A DNA stretch of 64,000 bases from Castanea sativa (Eukaryota; Streptophyta; Magnoliopsida; Fagales; Fagaceae), in NCBI RefSeq assembly GCF_040712315.1, contig NC_134015.1, forward strand, positions 4,128,445 to 4,192,444, written 5' to 3'. The position numbers and the translations under genes are program-made. The notes under the pieces were generated by a model. That model was not told where the DNA came from and searched no databases. It saw only the letters and a program-made list of their open reading frames with translations. Below, piece after piece: positions 13,601-23,684 of this stretch. Position 1 is the first letter of the stretch. Each line of letters begins with the position of its first letter.

Positions 13601-14764
13601 CATGCTTGGAGGTCTGAATTTATCATGGACATGTTTGAGCAAGAGGATGCTGAAGTCATTTGTAGAATCCAACTAAGCTGAAGAGATGTGGAAGACACTA
13701 TAATCTAGTTGCATCATAAAAATGGGCTTTTTACTGTCAAGTCCGCATATAAAGTGGCAAGGGAAGTATTGCAAGGAGGAAATATAGCTGAGAGTTCAAG
13801 GGGTTGCGTGGGGAGACAAGTTTAGGTTGCCCTATGGAAGCTTTGGATTCCAAACAAGATTAAAGTGTTTGGGTGGAGAGCTTGCAATGATATCTTGCCA
13901 ACAAAACTGAATCTGTCAAAGCGAAAAATAATTGATGATGAGATGTGTCCTATATGTATGAGATTTCCGGAGTCAGCTATCTATGCTCTTTGAGAATGTG
14001 AGACGGCCAAGGATGTGTGGTCTGGTAGCCTGAAAATTCTACAGAATGGGGTCTCAGGTTTGGCTAATTTGATTCACTTAATGGAATACTTGCTAGATTG
14101 GGTTGAGTTACAAGACATGGAGGTTGTGTTGGCCCAAGCTTGGCTGATTTGGAATCAAAGAAACTAAGTTGTACATGAAGGGAAGTTCCATTATTCGGGA
14201 TGGTTGATCAATCGTGCAAGTGAGCTATTAGAGGAGTTTCGGACTGCACAAGAACAAGTGATGTAGCTTGCTCGGGATACCTAGCAGCCTCTTCTACAGT
14301 TGGTCTTCAAGCTTAATTTTGATGCAGCAGTGGTCTTAGGCCTCAATAGATCCAGATATGGTGCAATTATACGAAATGAGAAATTTGAGGTTATGGCAGC
14401 CAAGGGTCCGGAAGTGTTTTGCAACGAGGAAGCTGAACTACTTGCATGTAGAAAAGTTATTGAGTTTGCGGTGGATGTGGGCTTCTCTGAATTAGTCATT
14501 GAAGGAGATAACAGTTCTACCATGAAAGCTATTTCAACTCTGAAGATTGATTAGTCAATGCTTGGGAATGTGATAGGGGAAATTCAACACTTGATTAGAA
14601 ATTTACATTGGGTAAGGGTTGATTGTATTAGGAGAGGGGGGAATCGAGTAGCTCATGTATTAGCTCAATTTGCTAGGAATATTATTGAGGATATGTATTG
14701 GATGGAAGATGTTCCTCCAATAGCTAGAGAAGCTCTGTACCAAGATGCTAATTTTTCTAATTAA
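10662..14764 (+). pseudogene. LINE ORF2: endonuclease, reverse transcriptase, zf-RVT, RNase H
   Basis: The start is MRILSWNC at 10662, the canonical start of the AP-like endonuclease; LMETHID and GPWLYFRGFNAILH follow. The frame shifts near 11160. The RT covers about 11960-12890: GSTKAPGFDGMNALFYKKF, LIPK-type IIPKVK, ISPSQGALMPGRLI, GICQGDPLSPYLF and the catalytic box FADDS. Another shift lies near 13020-13240. GFRDFRAFNLAMLAKQGWRL and a zf-RVT (CPICMRFPES) follow, then RNase H from 14300 (NFDAA, EAELLAC, IEGDN) ending at 14764. Stops occur at about 10686, 10701, 12070, 12472 and others. It is non-functional. Confidence 0.88.
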
Positions 14765-14801
14765 TTGAATGACATGCTTTTGTTTCAAAAAAAAAAAAAG
14801 T

Positions 14802-15198
14802 TTTGGATCTGATTTTATTTAAATAAAATTAATATACTGCTTTGAGATTATCAATATATATATAATATTTTTTTGAACTTATGTTTTATAGTGAAGATTA
14901 TATTTTTTGATAAATAGTGGAGATCTCATAATCTTATACCTATATTATTCTTAAGCCAAAAGATAATTTTTTATTTTTTATTAGTAACAACAAACAATAT
15001 CGCTGCAAAATAATTGTCAAAGATAAAAATAAAATAAAAAAATAAAAAGTTGGAAATGCTGTGGTAAGCTACTGAAACCAACCGAGTCTTTTTGATCCGA
15101 TAAACACAAAAATTAAAGGTCCAACTCTTAACAATGAAGCTACTGAAACCATAGTTTCCAAGAACTTGCTTTTCACAAATCTTATCTGCTATGCTCCA
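14802..15198. other. Upstream region of peptide gene 1
   Basis: Non-coding. Beyond the LINE target duplication it is A/T-rich. From about 15060 it resembles the upstream region of the second peptide gene (GAAACCA..., TCCACGGA... near 35150-35185), so it is probably retained promoter sequence. Confidence 0.45.
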
Positions 15199-15285
15199 CG
15201 GATAATTCACGTCTGTAAATATAAACTAAGCGCGGATAATTCACGTCTATAAATATAAACCAAATGCGGATAATTCACGTCTATA
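15199..15285 (+). repeat. Three 34-bp direct repeats upstream of peptide gene 1
   Basis: CGGATAATTCACGTCT begins at 15199, 15233 and 15267, an exact 34-bp period. Each unit contains an ACGT core (TTCACGTCT) of the kind bound by plant bZIP/bHLH factors, and the first two continue into (C)TATAAATATAAAC or its near match. They end about 55 bp before the probable TATA box. I see no equivalent array upstream of the second copy, so this may be a copy-specific promoter change. Confidence 0.8.
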
Positions 15286-15340
15286 ATTCACAAACTTCCT
15301 CGCTGTTTCATACGCTACTTCGTCGTTCTACGGTTACCTC

Positions 15341-15348
15341 TATATAAA
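15341..15348 (+). promoter_or_regulatory. Probable TATA box of peptide gene 1
   Basis: TATATAAA lies about 50 bp upstream of a CT-rich leader, in the position expected for a plant core promoter. The second paralogue has CTATAAATAC in the equivalent place. Confidence 0.6.
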
Positions 15349-15390
15349 CACAGATATTCGCCCTTCTTTTGTCACAAATTCTCATTCTTG

Positions 15391-15394
<4 letters not shown>

Positions 15395-15428
<34 letters not shown>
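15395..15428 (+). repeat. (CT)n microsatellite in 5' leader
   Basis: A perfect CT run in the predicted 5'UTR of peptide gene 1. Copy 2 has a shorter interrupted CT tract (35295-35313) in the same place. CT-rich leaders are common in plant genes. Confidence 0.85.
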
Positions 15429-15431
<3 letters not shown>

Positions 15432-15458
15432 CACAGTTTCAAGGTTAAAGTTGGCAAG

Positions 15459-15588
15459 GTGAGCTTAAAATCTCTGCTGCTTTGTGAATTTTTATTATTT
15501 CTTTTGAATGTTTTTGCTTACATGCACTGTGAATTTTGCTTAAATGTCTTTACCTATTGATGTCCAGGTTAGTTCTTCATAACCACAG
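15459..15588 (+). other. Predicted 5'UTR intron of peptide gene 1
   Basis: AAG|GTGAGC at the left and CCACAG|AGAAAAATG at the right fit plant donor and acceptor sites. The same arrangement (TAA|GTGAGT ... TTACAG|AGAAAAATG) flanks 35344-35432 in the second copy. The acceptor lies six bases before the start codon in both. Inferred from sequence only. Confidence 0.55.
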
Positions 15589-15594
15589 AGAAAA

Positions 15595-17741
15595 ATGTAC
15601 GGGTCTCAGCCAGATCTTCAATGGTTGTCCCTCATCTTCTTGGTTGTGATTCTCCCTCATCTTCTTGGTTTCACCGTTCAAAAGTGAGTTTCTTCAATAC
15701 CCTTTCTCTTTTTTCTTTTTGTTATTTTTATATGAATGAACGATTTTTGTTAAAACATGGGACCAAAATACAAGAACTCCAAACTCAACAACTACAACAT
15801 AAAAACCCAAGTCCTAAAACAAAAGAAACAAGGTCATCAGTGATATGGAACTGTAATTTACATCAGCTACAAACAAAGTTCCTTTGAAGTCCGATGTGAT
15901 AGATGTTTCCTAGGCTAGTGACTAGTCTGCAATGGAGTATATTTGAAATTTTGCATCTTCAACATTCTTATCCATTATTGAAGCATAACTTCACAATCTT
16001 GTTTCAAATTCTTCTCATAAAGAAGCATGATAAAAGATATGTTCATCTTTTTTAATTTGGGTTTCAATATAACCAATATAGCTAGATATTAGATATGCCA
16101 TATACCCTAAAAGTTCATCTAAAAGATTCCTTTGGTTTTTTTTTTCTTGGTTCTAATAGGATATGAATCTCAAATATACTTTAATTTCCCCTCGCTTGCA
16201 TTTGGCCTTCTCTCGCTTGCCTCTCCATGCATATCTCTTTAGGGTTTTCATTTTGTTTTGTTTTGTTTTTATTTTTTTTTTATTGTGGTTTAATTCTGAT
16301 TATGGTTATGGCGGGGTAGTGTCAGTTTGGATTATGGGAAAACGTAAAGCAAAGTAGAGTTTTTGGTTTTATGCGGTTTTGGGTTGGAGATTTGATGAAA
16401 AATATGAACAGATTGCAATCTGGGTTGTCCGTACAATTCTCTCTAGATGCTTTTATATTTGAAGAAAATTGATTTTATAGTGCAATATCGGCTTTTACTG
16501 TCTTTTTGGATCGATGATGGGAAAATGTGGGAAAAGAAGATGGAAAGTGGAGAAAGGAAATGTGGGTTTAGATTAAAGTTTTAGGTTTTATGGTATTTTG
16601 GTATCTAGAATGTGAAGGAAGATGAGTTTTCATTCAGCTATATAACATGTATTTAATTTTTTTTTAAATTTTGAGAATATTTTTCTTTAAAAAAACATTT
16701 TAACTTTGTAGTACTAAGTTCATTTTTTAGATACTTTGGCCAGTGGGAAAATATGGGTAAAATGTAAAGAGAAATAAATATTTAGGGATAAATTAATGGA
16801 TAATGAAATTTTAATTGCTTTAATGGAGTTTTAAAAAAAAAAAAAAATTAAAAAAAGCACTTAAAACAAATAGTTTTTCTCAGCTTCTTGTTTTTGGATT
16901 TTTTTTTTTCTACTTCTTCTTCTTGTTCAATATGAATTATATCATAATTTCATATATATATCCTCTTTGGGTGAATTCTACAGCCGTGTGGATCCATTAT
17001 GAGGGGAAAAATACATGCATCCAGCATAAGATATATCTTGGTGCTGTTGTCCTTCAATTCCCATTAGAGAGTTTCTTTTTACTTTTTTTTTTTTTTGGTT
17101 AAATAATTTTCGAAGATTGCATGTATGTCGTGTAGTGTGTGTGATGTGGGAAATATCAACTTTTTATTCTATCAATATATATATATTTACAATGTGATTA
17201 GGGGCAAGTTTTGATTGGAAAGAATATGAATTCATTGTTACCATCATTTTTTCATCAGTAACAGTTTACATATTCAAAAGTTCATGAAACAAAGTCAATT
17301 TCATCTTTGGTTTTCCTCTATATTTAAATTTTAATGGAATTATTTGATGGAGCTAATAAAATATACAGTAAACTTCTATTTTAGTTGACTATTTTTTTAT
17401 ACAAACTCCAACAAACTTTCTATTTGAGGTGTGCTTCATCCAAATGTTACATTTGTTATTGTAGATCTGAAGCTCGACCTCTGAATCCAAACATGGAGGT
17501 GGAGGGGAGAAAGAATCCATCATCATTTTCATCATTGGTCGAAGACCAATACGTAGCCAATAAAGGAGAGAATTCAAGAGGTCCACCAGTTTTGTATTCC
17601 CCTCCTTCCCACATCGGAAACCATAAGATGAGTGCAGGTTCGAGGGTTCATGGTGGTGATCAATATGTTCCACTTGATAAAGGTCCAGTCCCACCTTCAG
17701 CCCCTAATCCAATCTCCCATGATGCAATTCGCAACCCCTGA
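15595..17741 (+). CDS. Small secreted peptide precursor, copy 1 (IDA/PIP-like, dual module)
   Basis: Two coding exons: 15595-15683 and 17465-17741, joined in phase 2 across a 1,781-nt GT-AG intron (donor GTGAGT, acceptor TTATTGTAG). The predicted product is ~121 residues. Residues 1-27 hold a hydrophobic core (WLSLIFLVVILPHLLGF) that looks like a signal peptide. The rest is Pro/Gly/Ser-rich and has no cysteine. Two related modules follow: DQYVANKG...GPPVLYSPPSHIGNH, and DQYVPLDKG running into GPVPPSAPNPISH near the C terminus. KGPVPPSAP resembles the PIPPSAP core of IDA/IDL peptides and, less closely, the PIP/CLE proline-rich cores. A secreted, processed signal is the likely role; receptor and process are unknown. 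The start is set by the paralogue, which shares the ATG context and exon length (89 nt). Confidence 0.78.
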
Positions 17742-17904
17742 TTTATATGAGTAGTGGTGAAACCATAAGATGAGTGCAGGTTCGAGGGTTCATGGTGGTG
17801 ATCAATATGTTCCACTTGATAAAGGTCCAGTCCCACCTTCAGCCCCTAATCCAATCTCCCATGATGCAATTCGCAACCCCTGATTTATATGAGTAGTGGT
17901 GAAA
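17621..17904 (+). repeat. Perfect 142-bp tandem duplication of the peptide module
   Basis: The sequence from CCATAAGATGAGTGCAGG to GTAGTGGTGAAA occurs twice with no mismatch (17621-17762, 17763-17904). It covers the C-terminal module of the peptide gene, the stop codon and the start of the 3'UTR. As 142 is not a multiple of three and a stop precedes it, the second copy is not part of the main protein. Identity implies a very recent event or an assembly artefact. Confidence 0.92.
17770..17883 (+). CDS. Possible downstream mini-ORF repeating the peptide module
   Basis: The second 142-bp unit has its own ATG at 17770 and stop at 17881-17883, giving 37 codons identical to the precursor C terminus (MSAGSRVHGG...GPVPPSAPNP...). 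It has no signal peptide and would be the second cistron of the transcript, so translation or secretion is doubtful. More likely it is passive duplicated 3'UTR. Confidence 0.25.
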   Translation: MSAGSRVHGGDQYVPLDKGPVPPSAPNPISHDAIRNP

Positions 17905-19232
17905 AATTTCCTGTTAGTGCATGTAAAAAAGAACCAAGCTATAAACATTTATTTCATTATTGCCTGTAATTATTGTTTAATTTCAATCTCTTGGAAAAAC
18001 AGATATTATATATTCTTTTGCTAGCTTCAGCAGTAGAACTACATGAACTTATGCGATATTTAGTACTTGGTTAATTTCTTTAGTCACTTTCAGTTTCAAA
18101 CGTGGCTTGCTGGGACGCCATAGCTAGCTAACCAGACCACTCTGCAAGCCACGGTAATTGGCTATGCTAGCATTGCTTGCTGGCAAGACGCCATGATCGC
18201 CAAGCACATCGCAACACACCTTGACACCTATTGGCAGCGACCCAGGGCTAGCTTTTTATGCACAAATCAAGCCATGAACTATCGTTAATTTTCTTAGTAT
18301 ATATTTCTAATTATTAATAATTTGATAGCAAGGCAGAAATCAATTCAATTTTTTCATCTTCCAAAATATTATGAAAGGTTAAGAATCACACATACGGTGC
18401 TAATAAGTTTGACAAAATCCACTAGAGTGATTAGGTTAATCACGTCGATCGGTGCCTACGTACTTCACTTTAGGAAGTTAAGAAATGGAAAACTCATATC
18501 CATCAATAAATCTGACTCGGACACGTGCTAAGTTTAACAAAGATCAACTCTGGTTGTAACCTAATCCTTCTTGAGAGATCTTAATAATACCGTTGTCACT
18601 TGTCACGATGGGTAGCCATTCCAGCGGTGGAAAAACCACTTGAAAGTACTCTTGAACATCAAAATCCAAATGTGTCTATGCATAAAAATTCAAAAACTTT
18701 TCCTTCAAAAAAATATCCAACAGTTCTACTCTTTTTTATTTTTATTTTTATATATTTTTTATTTATGGGAATTGCACCTCTAAATATGCATTTGGATGAA
18801 CTTATTTTCTTAGGTTATTTTCTTTATCGTGGAAAAGTAGAGTTTAAGATTTGAAGTTAAAGTTAAAACATATTTCCTCAAAAAGAAGAAGTTAAAACAT
18901 ACTTTCTTTCAAATACTGAAGTTAGCTTAAGAATGATAAGTTTGACCATATTCTCTAATGATAATTAGGTTATTGTGCTTGTGCCCAAGTTGTACACAAA
19001 TTAGAAGTTTAAGAATAGACAGTATTTAGCCAGAGGCCTCGTTTTTGAATATGAAGGATTAAAAACTCATCCATTGATAAATTTGACTCGGACATGTGCA
19101 AAGTTTGACAAAGACCAGCTTGTGGGTGTAAACTAGTGCTTCTTGACCAGAGATCTTAAATTTTGGAAATAAACATTAAGTAATAAGATTTGGAAGATCA
19201 TAAAGATGCATGCTCTAATATTAAAATTATTT
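17905..19232. other. 3' flank of peptide gene 1; block E copy
   Basis: 3'UTR-like sequence runs to about 18000. About 18095-18260 is noticeably less A/T-rich (GGCTTGCTGGGACGCCATAG, GCAAGACGCCATGATCGCC) with internal near-repeats and no recognised origin. From about 18320 to 18620 the sequence is a copy of the E block (GATAGCAAGGCAGAAATCAA ... TTTGACAAAATCCACTAG). No gene is seen. Confidence 0.5.
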
Positions 19233-19237
19233 ATTTC

Positions 19238-20109
19238 TAAGAGTTTGTTTAGACCCCTTACACAGATTGTTTAATCTAATTTATTTACCAAGTGATTACT
19301 TAGATTAATTTTCAGATCTAGGTTAAAACAAATAAATCATATCATGCAAAGTTACGGAAAAGTAAATATAATTACTTAGGAAAACCGATGAAACTAACTC
19401 ATTTCAAGGTAAAAACCTGAGGAGGATTTGACCTAGCTATCTTCAAGGTAAACCAAATCCACAATAAGAGAATTGAAGTTTTACAAAAGATTTAACCCTA
19501 AATCTAATGCTACCTCATGTAGTAACTTACTGGCACAACTACGTCCAAACTCCGAATTCACAGACTCATTCTCTTCTTGAATTAACAGCAACATAAGCAC
19601 ACCCTTACTTGTGACTTTGAGACTATACTCAAAGGTTTCAGATTACCATCAGTATTTGATCTTGAATGTAGCAACTAGTTCTACCAATACTTGATTATAG
19701 TTTTAGCTTCGGTAGAATCTTGTGTAGTTAGAAGGTATAGAACCTTTCAAATCTCACAAAGATTAAAACACAAGTCTTCCAGAAGTCTCCAAAACGTAGC
19801 GAGAGTTTTCTTTTTATATGTAGAGAAGTTTAAGTGAAACCTTAAACGTTTTTGTATGGAATGGACTGAAATAATCTTCTACAGAAAAAACCCTATCTGT
19901 GATTTTTGATTAGTCGGGCCTATTTCTCAATTGGTCAAGGATGACAAAACTTGAATTCTCTTTTCTACAATCAGCTGGACTTTGCAATCTTGTAACACAC
20001 TTATTTAAGCACAATTTAAACACTTAGACTAGACTAGTTTTGCTCTCGGTTTGCCAACACATTACAACCATGATTCTAAACATTTAATCTAAATCTTTAG
20101 AACCTAACA
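19238..20109 (-). repeat. 3' LTR of the gag-bearing element
   Basis: On the element's strand it starts TGTTAGGTTC. It ends ...CTCTTA, where the 5'LTR has CTCTCA, so the terminal CA has mutated here. A TATA-like sequence lies near 19815. Confidence 0.88.
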
Positions 20110-20121
20110 ATCTCCCACTTT
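20110..20121 (-). promoter_or_regulatory. Polypurine tract
   Basis: Minus strand AAAGTGGGAGAT directly adjoins the TGTTAGG start of the 3'LTR, as expected for the plus-strand primer of reverse transcription. Confidence 0.75.
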
Positions 20122-20724
20122 GGCAATTTGTGACAAAACACATACCAATGTAATGCTTAAATAAAAACCAGCTCAAATACAAGTTATTGTCCTAATACAT
20201 ATATTACACAACTACTAACTATTAGTTGCTAGTATAATCAGCAACTATTGAAACATTTAACCTGTAAATTCTTGAAACATTGAAAACAACTCATAAATGC
20301 ATGTGTGGAAAATATAGTTAAACATTCTAAACAGAAATTAAAATTTGAAATCACCAAAACACACAAGTAGATAGTAAACACATCAAAATGAATAACCTCA
20401 GAATAATCAACTATCATAATCTCATCACATCAAAGTTTGAGTGAAACAAAGAAAATAACTAAAAACAGAAATACATCAAATTGAATAAAACAAAATACAA
20501 TAAAAACAAAGTACTCCCCCTAAACAAAGTACATATGCTCCCCCTATATGCATACATTTACTCCCCTTTTTTGTTACATACTGCCAAAGGCAAAGTCAGT
20601 TCTCAAAGAGTGGAGGTGGTGGAAAAGAACTCCTATAATCTGAGAAGTCAACTCGTAATGATGCAACCTCAGTCAATAGCTCATTAAGCAGCTATCCTTG
20701 AGCAATCTGAGACATCATGATAGA

Positions 20725-21773
20725 CTACATCACAACTTGAAGTGACAATGGAGGAGCTCCTGAAGGATCAACATCCTCAGGACGACCAGCAGGATCCACA
20801 GCAACAGTAGGATCCACATAAGTCTCCTCAGTAGCAGGCATGACACCAGAGGTAGTAGAAGCATCTCCTCTTGGTCTCTTAGACGTCCTAGTGCTTGGCT
20901 TAGCACTCTTCATCTGTGTCTGTCGTTGTATAAGATAGGTAGTTCTTATGGGGGCCATAATATGTACTAACTCTAGGGAAGTAGACTCAAACATCTCTTA
21001 ATATCTCAAAATCCTAAAAATGAACAAGGGGAAGAAAAACTTTTGACCTTTGCTCTTACCCTATAGACATCGACAATAGTCTGAATAAACATAGAGGGAG
21101 AACACATAGAACCATCAGTGATAAGAGCATATAGAGAAGCACAACGCTCTATGGGTATTGTATGAACATGAGAGATAGGATAGATTTTATGACAAGTGAT
21201 CCGTAAGTATAAAGAGTTAAGCTCAGTAAACTCACAAGAGTTGATTTTTGGTTTTGATCCCCAAGAAATAGGATGACCACAAAGAAGGGACATCATATCA
21301 TCTACAGAGGGAAACTCAGTGTAAGGATAAACTAGTTTATGAACTATGGGTACTCCTGAAGCCTCATAAACAACTTGTTTACATATAGTAAACGCTTGAC
21401 CACGGATCCAAGTAGTCAAATAACGACCACCAGTGTCCTCAGAATAAACAAAAAGATTAGAGTAAAACTTTCTAATCAAGGCAGCAAGAGGAGTATCAGA
21501 CAACTCACACAATGAAACCCAGTTCTTAGCCACAAAAAGTCCTACGGATAGATAGATTTAACTCACTCAAAAGTATCTCCTTTCACCCTAGATTGACCTA
21601 TATTTGTTCAAGGTCTCATAGGTTTCCCCACATTTATCAGACAAAAACCTAACTCCTACAACAAAAATAGATGAAGAGGAAGAACCAAGGGTCCTTTTAG
21701 CTCTAGTCTTAAATTTCCCACTAGGTTTAAGAGCCATGTCTAAGAGCAAAAACAACAAAACAAAACAAAACAA
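20725..21773 (-). pseudogene. Plant-transposon-protein-like ORF (Transposase_32 type), broken
   Basis: The largest open piece (21533-21006) reads WVSLCELSDTPLAALIRKFY, SNLFVYSEDTGGRYLTTWIR, FTICKQVV, YPYTEFPSVDDMMSLLCG, INSCEFTELNSLYLRI and HKIYPISHVHTIPIERC. This is the layout of the 'putative plant transposon protein' domain found within plant retroelements, whose function is unknown. An N-terminal Lys/Arg/Ser-rich piece is at 21736-21591 and a C-terminal Pro/Asp-rich piece at 20994-20725. The segments are separated by stops and frameshifts near 21540-21590 and 20995-21005. It is an element gene, not a host gene. Confidence 0.65.
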
Positions 21774-23684
21774 AAACTAAGGGCAGACTGCATAAGAAGG
21801 ATTAGCGACAAAACATGCAAATTTAAAACCTATATGATGCATGACATTTAATCTTGTATGATGCATGATCTAATGTTCTTACACATTCCAAAATCATCAC
21901 AATTTGTAAAATTGATAAGGTAAATTTAAGAATTATAGAAAAATTTCCAATTTTGAAAAATCTAATTCTCAAAAATACTTATATTGATCAATTGAACAAC
22001 ACCACATGTATAAAACAAGTTATAATTTTACTTAATTTATCAACAACATTAGCCAATTTCACGCAATTTTGTCCAATTTCACAAAATCCCCAAATTCTCA
22101 AGAACTTAGAACCCTAATTTCGAAATTTCCAATAAAACTTAAATTTTTTGAAATTAAAGCAAGTGAATCATGTTTAAATGATGCATGAACAAAAACTCAT
22201 GTTTTAGAGTTGGACAAAAACTCAATTTTCATCAAAACCCGTAAATTTTCTAATGTGCAAAAATCCCTAAAAATCATTGAAAAATGCACGAAAACATGTA
22301 ATATGATGAAAAAGAAAGGGTATAAAGGTTTGTCCTAATATAGATGAAGAAAACCTTGAAAGCTTTGACCACGAAAAAGACAAAAAAAAAAAAATTTGGA
22401 TGAGGAATCGAGAGAGGGATCGAAGAGATAGACAAAAAGAACTTTTGAAAAAGTTAGATCTGATTCCTACATGTTTCAGAATTTTGAAATCCGATCGGTT
22501 GAGAGGAATCGAGCAGGAATCGAAAACAACATAAAAATAGGCTTGATCGGTCCAGAGGAATCGGGACAACCCGAGACTTTTAAAAGAAAATCCAGTTTTT
22601 TTTTTTCCTTCACATTTCGATCGATTGAAGAATAGACTTGATAGGTCGAGTTTCAAAGAACAAAAAATTTTCAAAAATTCTAGAAAAACGTTTTCTACAG
22701 AAACATTTGAAAACTATTTTTTTTGTATGATATGACATGTATGTTCATGACTTCAAATGATTTTCAAAATCAAATTTTTCAAAAGGTAATTCAACTTTAT
22801 CAAATTCATCACTCTTTTCTTTTCTCACTCCCCAGAGATGCATTAAACATTTCAAGAAATTTAACTTTGGTAGGCCACAAAACATCACAACACAATTATA
22901 CGTACCAAATTTAACAAAGTTTTGTTTGTGGTGTGTGCAATTAGCAAGTACATGAGATACTCATAAGGTGATATGTAAACAGAGAATAAACACACTTTCT
23001 ACATCATTCATCACATAGGTTTGAAAGTGACTATCACCTAAAGATTTGCATCATATAACTCTCACATCACCTTGAAAACGCGCTTGTAATCATGCATTTT
23101 TTTATTATTGATTTTAATTTTTCTTTTTCTTTTGAAGCATATTTTTCTTTTTGCTTCTTTTAGCTAATGTACAATAACACCTTAAGAATTTTGTTGTGCA
23201 AGTGTTATACCTTACTGAGCACGGCTTTTATGATTTATACACAAATGTTTATGATTGACAAGTAACAGTGATGAGATGGTTATTTATGCATTTTTCCTAG
23301 GATTTTTTAGTCCATACAATCAAAAGTATGTGACTTCAAAATCAAAAGCATGTATTTAAAAATCATAAACAACTTACACAATATAAGCACTACATAGCAC
23401 AAACTAGCAAAGTTTAGAATACGCTCATCAAAACTAAACAAGATATACAGTCATGAAATGTGAATTTCATAGGCCAATGTCAATTACACATCTTGAAGAT
23501 GTATAATACAAAAACCTCCTTTTTTTTTTTCAATTTTCAATATATATAAAAAAAAAAAACTTAAAAACAAAACAAACCTAGAATGCAATGTATGAATGTA
23601 ATGCAAATGCAATCCTAAAGAAAAAAAATTTTTGGTCACAAAAGATAGAAAGAATTAACACAAGGACCATGTCAGATAGACTCA
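21774..23684. other. Element interior without recognised coding
   Basis: In an autonomous Copia element this interval would hold protease, integrase, RT and RNase H. None of their motifs is seen on either strand. It contains GATCGATTGA/ATCGGTTGAG-type repeats (22490-22640), homopolymers and A/T-rich DNA. The open frame at 22674-22267 is Phe/Ser/Leu-rich and unconvincing. Confidence 0.6.

Larger units (their letters stand above)
8119..14801 (+). mobile_element. Near full-length decayed LINE (L1-like) with nested solo LTR
   Basis: The order is 5'UTR (about 8119-8208 plus 9285-9323), ORF1 with CCHC knuckle, ORF2 with endonuclease, reverse transcriptase, zf-RVT and RNase H, then an A tail at 14787-14799. 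A probable target duplication AGTTTTGG(G/A)T(T/C)TGATT flanks it (about 8103-8117 and 14799-14814, with mismatches). All parts are in the order expected of plant L1-clade elements. Multiple stops and frameshifts show it is dead. A solo LTR sits in its 5'UTR. Confidence 0.85.

Noticed and set aside
15199..15285. Evenly spaced direct repeats that might suggest a CRISPR-like array
   Set aside because: The whole 34-bp unit is repeated with no variable spacer, and the setting is a plant promoter.
15621..15887. Alternative 88-codon frame overlapping exon 1 of peptide gene 1
   Set aside because: It runs past the donor site into the intron in a different frame; the paralogue conserves the signal-peptide frame instead.
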